Assembly: GCA_019057385.1 (NCBI GenBank) | Contig: JAHQJS010000006.1 | Location: 765,038 to 829,037, forward strand | Length of the DNA: 64,000 nucleotides | Source: Candidatus Borrarchaeum weybense | Lineage (GTDB): Archaea; Asgardarchaeota; Sifarchaeia; Borrarchaeales; Borrarchaeaceae | Direction: 5' to 3' | Shown here: positions 9,737-18,110 of the stretch, piece by piece | Position numbering within the stretch: position 1 is the stretch's first letter | Layout: each line of letters opens with the position of its first letter | Program-made: the position numbers and the translations under genes | Notes under the pieces: model-generated | What the model saw: the letters and a program-made list of their open reading frames with translations, nothing else | What the model was told of the DNA's origin: nothing | Databases searched by the model: none

Positions 9737-10011
9737 CTACTCCACCCTGAAGGGTAGGGGCTTGAAAAAGTTCCCATAACGGAGTAGGAGATTAGCCTAA
9801 GTGATGTCTCCTCTAGGGTGGAGGCAGATGTGCTCGGTTCGAGGCTGAGTGTCTGAAAATCACCGTGGGATGTCCCCCAGTCCCGCGCTCTGAAAGACAT
9901 GATGGACGCACTAGGTCGTTATCCCGAGACTTACACCATCATCATGTCCTGTGCCTGCCTCAACATTGGCGATGGGGACTTACTCCCTTGGTGTTGGGAG
10001 CGACGGGACTT
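9737..10011 (+). ncRNA. omega-RNA-like guide RNA scaffold (solo)
   Basis: This is the region of the solo element homologous to the RNA that precedes each iscB here. It keeps the left hairpin, the ATTAGCCTAAG block, the GGGATG/AGTCCC stem and the GCTCTG block. It is clearly more diverged from the three iscB-linked copies than they are from each other, so it is a separate lineage. In known OMEGA systems the guide is at the RNA 5' end and derives from host sequence left of the element. Whether this copy is transcribed or used in trans by a resident IscB is unknown. Confidence 0.55.
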
Positions 10012-10140
10012 GAGAGTACCCGTCATTAAAACACCACCTGATGTTAGGTTCACAAACCCCTGTGCTCATAGAAAGGGTTGTGTGAGAAATGCCCGACCTC
10101 AATTTTTCTTCGCCCTGAAGGGCTGGAGTCTACTTGAGGT
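9737..10140 (+). mobile_element. non-autonomous OMEGA (ISC-type) element, nuclease deleted
   Basis: A ~404-bp element lies directly after GTCAA (9732-9736). Its left terminal hairpin is ACCCTGAAGGGT; its right end is a GCCCTGAAGGGC hairpin followed by GGCTGGAGTC. The latter is identical to the right end of the IscB element at 16572-18099. Inside is an upstream-RNA-like core (ATTAGCCTAAG, GGGATG...AGTCCC, GCTCTG) leading to TTGAGAGTACCC, the same context that starts iscB elsewhere in this window. The iscB frame is lost after about six codons. It looks like an internally deleted solo-RNA derivative. Confidence 0.75.
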
Positions 10141-10306
10141 AATCTTATCAACAATATTTCTTTTTAAGAAATATGTTAGCATTTTCTACAAAGTTAATGC
10201 AATTGTACAAAAGAGTAATGCTTTTATTATAGAACTTACTGCTGTCTTTGAGTCATTGAAATCAAAGAAGCAGAATCATCAACATTCAATAAGGAGTAAA
10301 AGGAAA

Positions 10307-11278
10307 ATGGGTAAGAAGAAAAACAAAACGCGGATTTTTTTTGCTACAGACATCCACGGATCAGAAAGGTGCTTTAAGAAATTTATTAAAGCTGGCGAAT
10401 TTTATAAGACCGATGTATTGATTATGGGTGGCGATATAACAGGAAAAATGGTAGTCCCCATTGTTGATCAAGGTAATGGTACATGGGCAACCAAATTTGC
10501 AGGTTCCTCACATTCTGCTTCCAACAATGACGAACTTGAGGATGTTAAAAAAAGGGTTCGTGCCGCTGGTTTTTATCCATATATCACTAATAAACAAGAA
10601 GTTGAAGAACTTAACGCCAATCCTGAAAAATTAAAGAAGTTATTTGAAGAATTAATGATCGAATCAATGGAAAGATGGATAACATTAGCAACTGAGCATT
10701 TGAAAGACAGCGAAGTAAAGTGTTTTATTTCTGCAGGAAATGATGATACTTATTCAATAGATCCGATTTTGGGTAGTTCGGATGTTGTGATGCATCCAGA
10801 CGAGAAAGTAGTAATGATTGATGACATCCATGAGATGCTCTCCACTGGGAAAAGCAACATGACGCCATGGGCGTGTCCTCGCGATGTAACTGAAGAAGAA
10901 TTAGCAGAGCATATCGATGGTTTAGTAAGTCAAGTAAACGATCTAGAAAAATGTATTTTCAATATTCACGTCCCTCCCTATGGCACAGGAATTGACTCAG
11001 CACCCGAGTTGGACGAGAACCTGAAACCAAAACTTGCTCCAGGTGGAGGTACGATTTCGATTCCAGTTGGAAGTAAAGCAGTTCGCTCTGCAATTGAGAA
11101 ATACCAGCCGTTATTAGGGCTTCATGGTCATATTCACGAATCTAAGGGATATTTCGAAATTGGAAAGACAAAGTGCTTTAATCCTGGTAGCGAATATACT
11201 GAAGGCATACTACGGGGTCTGATTGTAGATGTCGATATTAAAAAGGGAGTAAAAGATTTCATGTTTACCTCTGGTTAA
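10307..11278 (+). CDS. calcineurin-like metallophosphoesterase
   Basis: This soluble 323-residue phosphoesterase shows the five family motifs in order: ATDIHG (D-x-H), GGDITG (GD), GNDD (GN-D), NIHVPP (H) and GLHGHIH (GHxH). These bind a dinuclear metal centre. The family hydrolyses phosphomonoesters, phosphodiesters or nucleotides, and the substrate here cannot be told. An upstream in-frame opening to 9899 runs through the OMEGA remnant. The start is placed at ATG 10307 because AAGGAG lies 10 nt upstream and the first family motif follows within ~15 residues. The downstream nucleotidyltransferase begins ~25 bp later, so the two are probably co-transcribed. Confidence 0.88.
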   Translation: MGKKKNKTRIFFATDIHGSERCFKKFIKAGEFYKTDVLIMGGDITGKMVVPIVDQGNGTWATKFAGSSHSASNNDELEDVKKRVRAAGFYPYITNKQEVEELNANPEKLKKLFEELMIESMERWITLATEHLKDSEVKCFISAGNDDTYSIDPILGSSDVVMHPDEKVVMIDDIHEMLSTGKSNMTPWACPRDVTEEELAEHIDGLVSQVNDLEKCIFNIHVPPYGTGIDSAPELDENLKPKLAPGGGTISIPVGSKAVRSAIEKYQPLLGLHGHIHESKGYFEIGKTKCFNPGSEYTEGILRGLIVDVDIKKGVKDFMFTSG

Positions 11279-11303
11279 TTCATAAACTATTATGGTGAAT
11301 GAT

Positions 11304-12146
11304 ATGGTTCGAGCAACGCTAGATGACGATGAAATGTTTAAGCATGGATTAAATATAATTGAAGCCGCTGAAAAGCAAGGTGTATACTTAAGGCTACTAG
11401 GGGCTATGGCAATACGAATGCACATTCAAGATACAGAATTCATGGATCTATATGATAAACTGAGTCGTCTTGGTTTAGATGCAGATAAGAAATTCACAGA
11501 TATTGATTTCGTTGCCTACAAAAAACAACTAAAAAACCTCAGGAAAGTCCTTGAAAACGAGTTAGGATTTATTGTTGACCGAATGATGCTCCAGTACTTG
11601 CGGGATCGAGGACGTTTGATTTACTATGAAAAAAACAATGCCTATCATATAGATGTGTTTTTTGATAAACTTGAGTTCTCGCATAATGTTCATTTTGGCA
11701 AGGATCCTAAGAAAGATGGGCGGCTTCATCTTGACTCTCCAACAATCCCACTTGCGGATATAGTCCTACAAAAAACACAAATCCATCGAATCAATGAGAA
11801 AGATATTAAAGATCTCATCATATTGTTGAGAGCACATGACCTCATTGCAACCGATAATACAGATGAAACCAATCTAATAAATATCAAATATATCGCAGAA
11901 GTGTTGGCTAACGATTGGGGTTTCTGGAAAGACGCAACTGAAAACCTTGACAAGGTTAAAAAATTTTCAGAGAAATATTGGAAGGAAGAATTAATTAGCC
12001 AGGAAGATATGACTGACGTATTGAACAAAGTTAACACCATTCTAGAAATCATTAAAAATGAGCCAAAAACAAAGAATTGGCAAAAACGCGCAAAAAAAGG
12101 CGAAAACAAACAATGGTGGAGAGACGTAGAAGAAGTAGAGCGTTAA
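11304..12146 (+). CDS. nucleotidyltransferase-fold protein
   Basis: The ~280-residue protein carries an NTase-superfamily signature: LLGAMAIRMH (the G-x-x-A helix, around residue 33), TDIDFVAY (D-x-D metal ligands) and HIDVFF (third acid). A helical C-terminal half follows, ending in a basic, Trp-rich tail. The closest recognisable type is the AbiEii/MNT-like group, but no toxin or antitoxin partner is apparent. ATG 11304 is preferred because GGTGA ends 5 nt before it; ATG 11292, four codons earlier, lacks an SD. It is probably co-transcribed with the metallophosphoesterase. The substrate is unknown. Confidence 0.7.
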   Translation: MVRATLDDDEMFKHGLNIIEAAEKQGVYLRLLGAMAIRMHIQDTEFMDLYDKLSRLGLDADKKFTDIDFVAYKKQLKNLRKVLENELGFIVDRMMLQYLRDRGRLIYYEKNNAYHIDVFFDKLEFSHNVHFGKDPKKDGRLHLDSPTIPLADIVLQKTQIHRINEKDIKDLIILLRAHDLIATDNTDETNLINIKYIAEVLANDWGFWKDATENLDKVKKFSEKYWKEELISQEDMTDVLNKVNTILEIIKNEPKTKNWQKRAKKGENKQWWRDVEEVER

Positions 12147-12223
12147 CTACGTATTTTATCTTCTTATTTCATTTTATTGGTATAGATTAACAAGAATTTA
12201 CGTTTCTAAGTTAAGTGTGATAA

Positions 12224-12478
12224 TTATTTCAATCTTTCTTCTAAAATGGATATTCTTTTTTCAAGAGTTTTAGTATATTCAATAAGAGTCTGTAACAACT
12301 GGGTCGTATTATTCAAGTATTCAAGATGTGCATTCAATTCTTGATTGATTGCAGAAAGGTTTTGTGGTGTAGATGTTTCTGATGATTCCATAGCACTCTT
12401 AATCTCTTCGACTTTGGTGCGAAGCTTGTTCCATGTTGTTTTAAGAGTGTTAAGATAATCTTGGAGGCTTTTTGTCAT
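12224..12478 (-). CDS. coiled-coil small protein
   Basis: The 84-residue product starts at ATG 12478 (MTKSLQDYLN), preceded by AGGTTGATCAGG. A longer in-frame reading to 12607 has no ribosome site and poor composition. The protein is highly charged with heptad-like spacing of Leu and Ile, so it is probably one or two long coiled-coil helices. The last ~20 residues (TLEKRISILEERLK) are an ideal coiled coil. It has no membrane segment or signal peptide. The function is unknown. It is divergent from the GltD-like gene across a 317-bp intergenic region. Confidence 0.65.
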   Translation of the reverse strand: MTKSLQDYLNTLKTTWNKLRTKVEEIKSAMESSETSTPQNLSAINQELNAHLEYLNNTTQLLQTLIEYTKTLEKRISILEERLK

Positions 12479-12614
12479 CCTGATCAACCTTTTCGGATAA
12501 TAAAGGACATTCTCTAAACATATTGTAACTTGACTGTTTATATGAGTTCTTGGTTGAGGATTTATCTCACAACATTTAATTTTGTATAATTGAATTTTTA
12601 ATAGCAAGACATTG

Positions 12615-12664
12615 CATGTTTAAGAAACATGTTTAGAAAACAATGTTTAAAAAATTTTAAACAT
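12615..12664. promoter_or_regulatory. paired palindromes, candidate operator
   Basis: Two inverted repeats lie side by side just upstream of a TATA-like TTTAAATAC at about 12664-12672. They are CATGTTTAAGAAACATG (12615-12631) and a 22-bp near-perfect palindrome at 12643-12664 (ATGTTTA at the left, TAAACAT at the right). The ATGTTTA half-site recurs at 12616, 12629 and 12643 plus inverted at 12658, giving a spacing of 13-15 bp. This is compatible with a multimeric regulator covering the core promoter of the GltD-like gene. It is the main feature of the 317-bp divergent spacer. The binding factor is unknown. Confidence 0.5.
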
Positions 12665-12795
12665 TTAAATACTCAAAGGCGTTTAGGCTTACAAGAATCC
12701 TATAATCAAGTTATAATAGTAGATATCGCTCATCTATTAACTCAAGGGCTTTATTTTTCTACCTAAATCAAGAAAATGCAAAATGGTGATCATTC

Positions 12796-14424
12796 TTGAC
12801 GATACTCGCATATGTTCTCGCTAGACTCTGCCCTGATACAAGTGAGGAAGTTCTCGAAGACTTAAGCAATTTAGATATGGTTGATGAACTATCAATCATT
12901 CAAGGACCTTACGATGTTTTAATGAAAATTAAAGGGAGAGGTGCCAAAGAAGTCAATACATTTGTCGAAAGCTTAAAAATGATGGACTTCGCGGAAGTAG
13001 TAAAATATCCAAGAGTTCGTACGCTAAAGAAAAAATATGAAACAACGCGTATCGATATGGAAAAGCTATCACCTGAAGAACGTATTGAGAGCTTTGCCGA
13101 AGTTATAAGAGGATATCTATCAGAAGAAGCCATCGAAGAAGCAAGCCGTTGCGTTCAATGCCCGAAGCCATTTTGCGAAACTGGCTGTCCACTAGGTATG
13201 CCCGTTTCTTCTTATCGTGAGGATCTAGATGCTCGTGGCTATTTGGGATTAATAGCTAGCGGGCAGTTTGAAGAGGCATATCGCTTAATTCTCACGACTT
13301 CCCCAATACCCGCTACTCTGGGGCGTGTCTGTCATCATCCCTGTGAGGACTTATGCGTATTAGGTCATAGGGGTGAGCCTGTTTCTATATGTCGACTTAA
13401 GCGATTCGTTGCGGATTATATGTATGAACAGGAAAAACATCTCGCCTATACTACACGTGATATCTTCCGCGAATTCATTAGTGGAGTAGAAAAGAAAAAA
13501 CAACGAGTTGCTGTTATTGGATCAGGACCTGCAGGCTTACAAGTTTCATTTGATCTCGCAGGATTAGGCTATAATATAACACTCTTTGAGGAGCTTGAGG
13601 TTCTTGGGGGCATGTTAAGGTGGGAGATCCCAGAATATCGCTTACCAAAAAGTGTGCTCCAGAAGGAGATTAACAACATCTTGAATCTCGGCATTGAGGT
13701 ACGGACAAATACGCGTATTCAAAATATCGATAATCTTTTTGAAGAAGGCTACGACGCCATTTTTATCGGTGTGGGCGCCCCGATGTCTAAAAGTCTAGGA
13801 CTTCCAGGCGAAGATTTGCTTGGTGTATATCCCGGCGAAGATTTCTTGAAAGACGTAAATCTTGGAAAATATATTGATTTTACCGGAAAAAAGATAGTTA
13901 TAGTCGGAGGAGGAAATACTGCACTCGATTCCGCAAGAACATCACTACGTCTTGGTGCAAAACAAGTATCTATTGTTTATCGAAGAAGGAGACCACAAAT
14001 GCCGGGACATAGTCACGAAATTAGTGATGCAGAAGCTGAAGGTGTCCTTTTATTTTTCCTCGCCGCACCCTTGAAACTTATTGGAGAAGACAAACTTGAA
14101 ATGATAGAATGCATTCGCATGAAACTTGTGGAAGCTGACGAAAGCGGACGACGACGTCCAATTCCAATTGAACACTCTGAATTTTTAATTGAAACAGATG
14201 TGTTTATGCCAGCAATTGGACGGGGTACGGATATCGATTGGCTGAACAGTCTAGAGCTTAGCGAATGGGGTACCATCCCTGTTGATGAATTCGGTGCCAC
14301 GTCACGACCAGGTGTGTTTGCTGGCGGTGATGTAGTCAATGGTGCCTCGGTAGTTGTAGAGGCGTTAGCTGATGGAAAAAGAGCAGCACAAGGTATTCAT
14401 AAGTATTGCCAAGAAAAACTATAA
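12796..14424 (+). CDS. GltD/NfnB-like oxidoreductase fused to N-terminal Lrp/AsnC ligand-binding domain
   Basis: This 542-residue fusion begins with ~80 residues resembling the RAM/AsnC effector-binding domain (MTILAYVLARLCPDTSEE, IQGPYDVLMKIKG), without a helix-turn-helix. The rest matches the glutamate synthase small subunit / NADH-dependent ferredoxin:NADP oxidoreductase family. It has a Cys-rich N-terminal Fe-S region (CVQCPKPFCETGCPLG and CHHPCEDLC), an FAD site (VIGSGPAGLQ) and an NAD(P)H site (IVGGGNTALDSA), ending with FAGGDVVNGASVVVEALADGK. Such modules move electrons between NAD(P)H, flavin and an Fe-S partner. No large subunit (GltB) is near. TTG 12796 is preceded by GGTGAT. The sensor-like domain suggests allosteric control by an amino acid, which is inference. 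Confidence 0.87.
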   Translation: MTILAYVLARLCPDTSEEVLEDLSNLDMVDELSIIQGPYDVLMKIKGRGAKEVNTFVESLKMMDFAEVVKYPRVRTLKKKYETTRIDMEKLSPEERIESFAEVIRGYLSEEAIEEASRCVQCPKPFCETGCPLGMPVSSYREDLDARGYLGLIASGQFEEAYRLILTTSPIPATLGRVCHHPCEDLCVLGHRGEPVSICRLKRFVADYMYEQEKHLAYTTRDIFREFISGVEKKKQRVAVIGSGPAGLQVSFDLAGLGYNITLFEELEVLGGMLRWEIPEYRLPKSVLQKEINNILNLGIEVRTNTRIQNIDNLFEEGYDAIFIGVGAPMSKSLGLPGEDLLGVYPGEDFLKDVNLGKYIDFTGKKIVIVGGGNTALDSARTSLRLGAKQVSIVYRRRRPQMPGHSHEISDAEAEGVLLFFLAAPLKLIGEDKLEMIECIRMKLVEADESGRRRPIPIEHSEFLIETDVFMPAIGRGTDIDWLNSLELSEWGTIPVDEFGATSRPGVFAGGDVVNGASVVVEALADGKRAAQGIHKYCQEKL

Positions 14425-14697
14425 ACCCAATATCATCTTTTCATATTTCTTAGACTATTTCTCTATTTTTGATGTGTGATTTATTACACATTTTTCTATA
14501 GAAAAAATGTTTTTCTTTAGAATCATATAAGATCAAATCATTGCTCTAACTCGTGGTTTTTTGAAATTGAAACTTCTCGTTTTTCTTTATGCTGTATAAA
14601 CTATGTATGCAGATTTGTTCATCATCGCACAAGTACATACATTACTTAACAGAGTTATATCATCAATAGCACCCTAGAGCGGGGCAATCAAACCTAA

Positions 14698-15258
14698 ATG
14701 GTGGACAATCAGATGGGTCATCAATTCGTATTTCGTATTTCAGACAGATCAATTGGTTTAATAGGTCTCTGTATAACGGTGATGGGGCTTTTCCTGCCCT
14801 GGATGATCTGGCCAACACCTTACTATGCTCTCCGAGAGCAAGTATACGCTGCAACAGCATCGTGTATTTACCCATATTATACAATCTGGGAATTAGGCAT
14901 CACAGGCGCTGGATGGCAAACTTCAATAGCGACACTGATCGCTGCATACGCACTCTTTACGGAAACAAAACGACGCCCAGGATTTCTGTCAGTCAGTAGT
15001 TTAATGATCTTTTACAATGTAGGGTCGATTCTGGCAATGTTCTTCATGTATTATGATTACTACTATTATTACACACCTGTCATCGGTCCAGGACCCTTCG
15101 TAAGTCTCGTCGGAGGAATATTCTTTTTACTATCTGCCCTGATATCACAAACTCGAAGAAAAAGTGTAAGTTTTTGTAGAAAGTGTGGCTCTAGTCTCTT
15201 GAATTCATATCAGTTCTGTCCCTATTGCGGTGAAGAAACGGATACAGAGCAAGATTGA
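14698..15258 (+). CDS. four-helix membrane protein with C-terminal zinc ribbon
   Basis: The 186-residue protein has about four transmembrane helices (beginning near SIGLIGLCITVMGLFLPW, TSIATLIAAYALF, SVSSLMIFYNVGSILAMFF and FVSLVGGIFFLLSALIS). A cytosolic C-terminal zinc ribbon follows, CRKCG...CPYCG, of the kind common in archaeal membrane proteins. A run of Tyr residues (YYDYYYYY) lies between helices 3 and 4. ATG 14713 has GGTGG 8 nt upstream and may be the real start; ATG 14698 would be nearly leaderless. It stands alone. The function is unknown. Confidence 0.75.
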   Translation: MVDNQMGHQFVFRISDRSIGLIGLCITVMGLFLPWMIWPTPYYALREQVYAATASCIYPYYTIWELGITGAGWQTSIATLIAAYALFTETKRRPGFLSVSSLMIFYNVGSILAMFFMYYDYYYYYTPVIGPGPFVSLVGGIFFLLSALISQTRRKSVSFCRKCGSSLLNSYQFCPYCGEETDTEQD

Positions 15259-15401
15259 AAACAACACAAAAAGAAACCTTCTTTTTTTCTTATTCTCTTT
15301 TTGATTTCATGAAAATCTAAATAAATCATTTGATCTACCTGTTTTCTTTAGACGAGAACCAATTTCTGTGAAAATAGTCTGAAACTTGATGCGGTGAATC
15401 A

Positions 15402-16484
15402 ATGCATGACGAAATTAATGAAATCATTCAAGATTATGATATGAATAAGATCACAATAGGTACGATTGGCTCTCATTCAGCCCTGAATATTTTTAAAGGG
15501 GCAAAAGAAGAGGGCTTCCGTACTATTTGTCTTTGTAAAGAAGAAGATCAAATTACATATCAAAGATTTCCGGTAGCTGACGAAATAATAATTTTAGATG
15601 ACTTTAAAGAACTGTTAAACCGTGAAGTCCAGGAAAAATTGAGACGCCTAAACACGATTCTTGTGCCTCACGGCTCGTTCATTGCCTATCTAGATCTAGA
15701 CGAGGTCATTAACGATCTGCAAGTGCCTATGTTTGGAAACCGGCACCTTCTGCGGTTTGAATCTAACCGAGAAAAACAGAAAATATGGCTTCAGAAGGCT
15801 GGATTAAAACAGCCTAGAACGTTTACCGCTCCTCATGACATAAATGGGTTGACTATTGCAAAATTTCCAGGCGCAAAAGGCGGAAAAGGTTATTTTCTAA
15901 TAAATACACCAGAAGCCTTCCAAACAAAAGCGAAAGACATGATTGAGAAAGGATTCATGAAAAAAGAAGATATGGACCAGATTTACTTACAGGAGTATAT
16001 TTTCGGTGTGACAATCTATCCTTCTTATTTTAATTCGCGGCTTAACAATGAAGTTGAATTATTATGCGTAGATAGAAGATATGAATCTAGTATAGATAGC
16101 TTAGGGCGAATTTCTGCGAAAGAACAACTGAATATGAATAATCTCACGCCAACGTACACGGTTGTTGGCAATATCCCGATAACCATAAGGGAATCTTTAT
16201 TATCAGAGTATATCCGAATGGGAGATAATGTGACCAAAATTTCAGAAGAAATCGCACCTCCTGGCATCATAGGACCTTTTTGTCTTGAAACTATAGTTAC
16301 AGATGTTCCCGAGATATTTACCTTTGAAATTTCAGCAAGAATTGTTGCAGGAACAAATGTTGGCATAGGAATTTCTCCATATGCTTATGTAAAGCACGGT
16401 GAGGAGATGTATATGGGAAAAAGAATCGCCAAAGAGTTAAAGGTAGCCATCGCAAAGAAGAAACTTAATATGATTGTTACATGA
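15402..16484 (+). CDS. purP: formate-dependent FAICAR synthetase (PurP), copy 1
   Basis: This ATP-grasp enzyme would convert AICAR, formate and ATP to FAICAR, the archaeal replacement for PurH transformylase in purine synthesis. Family landmarks are IGTIGSHSALNIFKGA at the N-terminus, VPHGSFIAYL, the stretch starting GNRHLLRFE, KFPGAKGGKGYF (ATP-grasp loop) and AGTNVGIGISPYAY near the C-terminus. The 360-residue length is typical. ATG 15402 follows GGTGA at 4 nt. It is the first of two diverged PurP paralogues now separated by an IscB element. Several archaea carry two PurP types, and I cannot say which copy here is the main catalyst. Confidence 0.9.
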   Translation: MHDEINEIIQDYDMNKITIGTIGSHSALNIFKGAKEEGFRTICLCKEEDQITYQRFPVADEIIILDDFKELLNREVQEKLRRLNTILVPHGSFIAYLDLDEVINDLQVPMFGNRHLLRFESNREKQKIWLQKAGLKQPRTFTAPHDINGLTIAKFPGAKGGKGYFLINTPEAFQTKAKDMIEKGFMKKEDMDQIYLQEYIFGVTIYPSYFNSRLNNEVELLCVDRRYESSIDSLGRISAKEQLNMNNLTPTYTVVGNIPITIRESLLSEYIRMGDNVTKISEEIAPPGIIGPFCLETIVTDVPEIFTFEISARIVAGTNVGIGISPYAYVKHGEEMYMGKRIAKELKVAIAKKKLNMIVT

Positions 16485-16495
16485 TGGCGGTTAAA

Positions 16496-16551
16496 AGTCA
16501 CATTTATGACCATTTCGGAAAATAGTCACATTTATGACCATTTCGGAAAAT
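16496..16551. repeat. 28-bp perfect tandem duplication
   Basis: Two identical, directly adjacent 28-bp units occupy 16496-16523 and 16524-16551, each beginning AGTCACATTTATGACC. They lie between the purP stop and the left end of the IscB element, whose GTCAA flank is at 16567-16571. The unit itself contains GTCA followed by C, one base short of the GTCAA insertion motif. The repeat could be a replication-slippage product or a trace of repeated transposon activity. Confidence 0.85.
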
Positions 16552-16571
16552 AGTACTTAATAGTAGGTCAA

Positions 16572-16839
16572 TTACCCCACCTTAAAGGGTAGGGGCTTGG
16601 GTCGTGAGATCTGAGAGCAATTAGTTGATTAGCCTAAGAGAGGTCATATAGTGTATGACGGTATCTACGTTATCAGGAGAGTTAAAGAACACACCAAGGG
16701 ATGCTTCTCTAGTCCCTTGCTCTGTAAACGGTGGTTTAAACAGAGAGGAAACGCTCAGTGATCATCGTAGAGTACTGACTGATAACCTTGGCGAAGAGAA
16801 CCAACCTCCTGTGACGCACGTTAAAGGAGGAGATAGGAC
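16572..16839 (+). ncRNA. omega-RNA (HEARO-type) of IscB copy 1
   Basis: This ~268-nt non-coding block directly precedes iscB and is over 90% identical by eye to the blocks before the other two iscB copies. Conserved elements are the terminal hairpin, GATTAGCCTAAG, GTTATCAG pairing at long range with CTGATAAC, GGGATG...AGTCCC, and CTCTGT...ACAGAG. An AAAGGAGGA segment near the 3' end serves as the iscB ribosome site. In characterised IscB systems such RNA carries a 5' guide copied from the left flank. The guide would therefore come from the sequence ending TACTTAATAGTAGGTCAA. Confidence 0.82.
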
Positions 16840-18042
16840 TTGAGAGTACCTATCTATGTGTTAAACATCAGGGGGCAACCGCTTATGCCTACCACACAAC
16901 ATAACGGAAAGAAGTTATTACAAGAAGGCAAGGCACACGTTGTTCAGCGATGTCCTTTCACCATTCAGTTGAACTATGCCACCGGAGAGGCGATACAACT
17001 GATTAAACTGGGAGTGGATATTGGATTTACTGAAATCGGATTTAGTGCCAAGACCGATACGTTAGAAGTCATCAGTGGGACCTTAAGCTTGCGCAAGGAT
17101 GTTTCTGACAAGCTAGAGGAAAAGCGTAGGTATCGTAGAAACCGTAGAGGCAGATTAGGGTATCGACCACCACGATTTGATAACCGAACACGACCTGAAG
17201 GATGGTTAGCCTCTAGCATTCAGCACAAACATGACTCACATATTCGATTAGTTGAAACACTTGCAACACTGCTACCGATACCCTTCAGAAAAGTAGAAGT
17301 GGCGAATTTCGACACACAAAAAATGCAGAATCCAGAAATTACAGGAGTAGCATATCAGCAGGGCACACTTCAAGGCTACGAAGTCAGAGAGTATCTGTTA
17401 GAGAAGTGGGGGCGAAAGTGCGCCTATTGTAGTAAAATAAACATGCCCTTAGAAGTCGAGCATATCGTCCCGAAAAGTAGAGGTGGAACTGATAGAGTGT
17501 CGAATTTGACGATCGCATGTAGGAACTGTAATCTAAAGAAGGGGGATAAGACCGCCGAGGAGTGTGGCTATCCAGACATCCAGATGCAGGCAAATAAGTC
17601 ACTTAAAGCAGCCGCATGTATCAATAACATTCGTTGGAGGCTAGTAAAACAGTTAGATGCAGAATATACCTACGGATACGTCACTAAATACCAGCGTAAC
17701 AAGCTAGGGCTGGAAAAATCACATGTTAATGATGCGTTTGTCATTGCGGGAGGCACAACTCAAGAACGGTGTAGACCGTATGAGGTTGTTCAGGTGCGGC
17801 GCAATACTCGTTCACTCCAATTGAATAGAAAAGGTTTCAAACCGTCTATTAGAAGACAAAGATACCCGTTACAACCGTATGATCTTGTAAACTTTGAGGG
17901 TAGAACCTATAGAGTAAAAGGTACTCATTGTCTTGGAAAGCGAGTTATTTTAAAAAATGTTAATGGAAAAGATAAAAGCGTATCTATCAAAAAAGTAGAG
18001 TTGGTTAAATATGGGAAAGGATTATTATTTAACTTATGTTAG
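16840..18042 (+). CDS. iscB: IscB RNA-guided nuclease, copy 1
   Basis: At 400 residues this is a standard-length IscB, the RNA-guided nickase/nuclease family ancestral to Cas9. Order: PLMP domain (residues 14-17), RuvC-I (Asp60 in GVDIGFTEIG), Arg-rich bridge helix (~84-103), RuvC-II (Glu153 in VEVANFD), inserted HNH domain (Zn ligands Cys194/Cys197 and Cys227/Cys230; His208 in EVEHIVPKS; Asn222), RuvC-III (His295 and Asp298 in SHVNDAF), then a ~90-residue C-terminal TAM-interacting-like region. All catalytic residues are present. TTG 16840 follows AGGAGGAG, and the same start context occurs in all copies. It is probably active as a nuclease if transcribed with its RNA. Confidence 0.92.
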   Translation: MRVPIYVLNIRGQPLMPTTQHNGKKLLQEGKAHVVQRCPFTIQLNYATGEAIQLIKLGVDIGFTEIGFSAKTDTLEVISGTLSLRKDVSDKLEEKRRYRRNRRGRLGYRPPRFDNRTRPEGWLASSIQHKHDSHIRLVETLATLLPIPFRKVEVANFDTQKMQNPEITGVAYQQGTLQGYEVREYLLEKWGRKCAYCSKINMPLEVEHIVPKSRGGTDRVSNLTIACRNCNLKKGDKTAEECGYPDIQMQANKSLKAAACINNIRWRLVKQLDAEYTYGYVTKYQRNKLGLEKSHVNDAFVIAGGTTQERCRPYEVVQVRRNTRSLQLNRKGFKPSIRRQRYPLQPYDLVNFEGRTYRVKGTHCLGKRVILKNVNGKDKSVSIKKVELVKYGKGLLFNLC

Positions 18043-18110
18043 TCTAAACGCCTCTTTCCTCCCCACCCTAAAGGGTAGGGGCTTCCAGAGGCTGGAGTCG
18101 TGAATAAAGT

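Larger units (their letters stand above)
16572..18099 (+). mobile_element. IscB-encoding OMEGA (ISC, IS200/IS605-like) element, intact
   Basis: The element starts directly after GTCAA (16567-16571). The left hairpin is ACCCCACCTTAAAGGGT followed by AGGGGCTT. The guide-RNA region and then iscB follow, and the right end is a CCCTAAAGGG hairpin with the tail GGCTGGAGTC. Neither target-site duplication nor inverted-repeat DDE ends are seen, as expected for peel-and-paste IS200/IS605-like elements. No TnpA Y1 transposase is encoded here or elsewhere in the window, so mobility must be supplied in trans. It separates two purP genes. The exact right boundary is uncertain by ~20 bp. Confidence 0.85.

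Noticed and set aside
9899..10306. 136-codon N-terminal extension of the metallophosphoesterase frame
   Set aside because: It runs through the OMEGA remnant RNA and right-end hairpin; composition is not protein-like, and a good SD/ATG pair exists at 10307.
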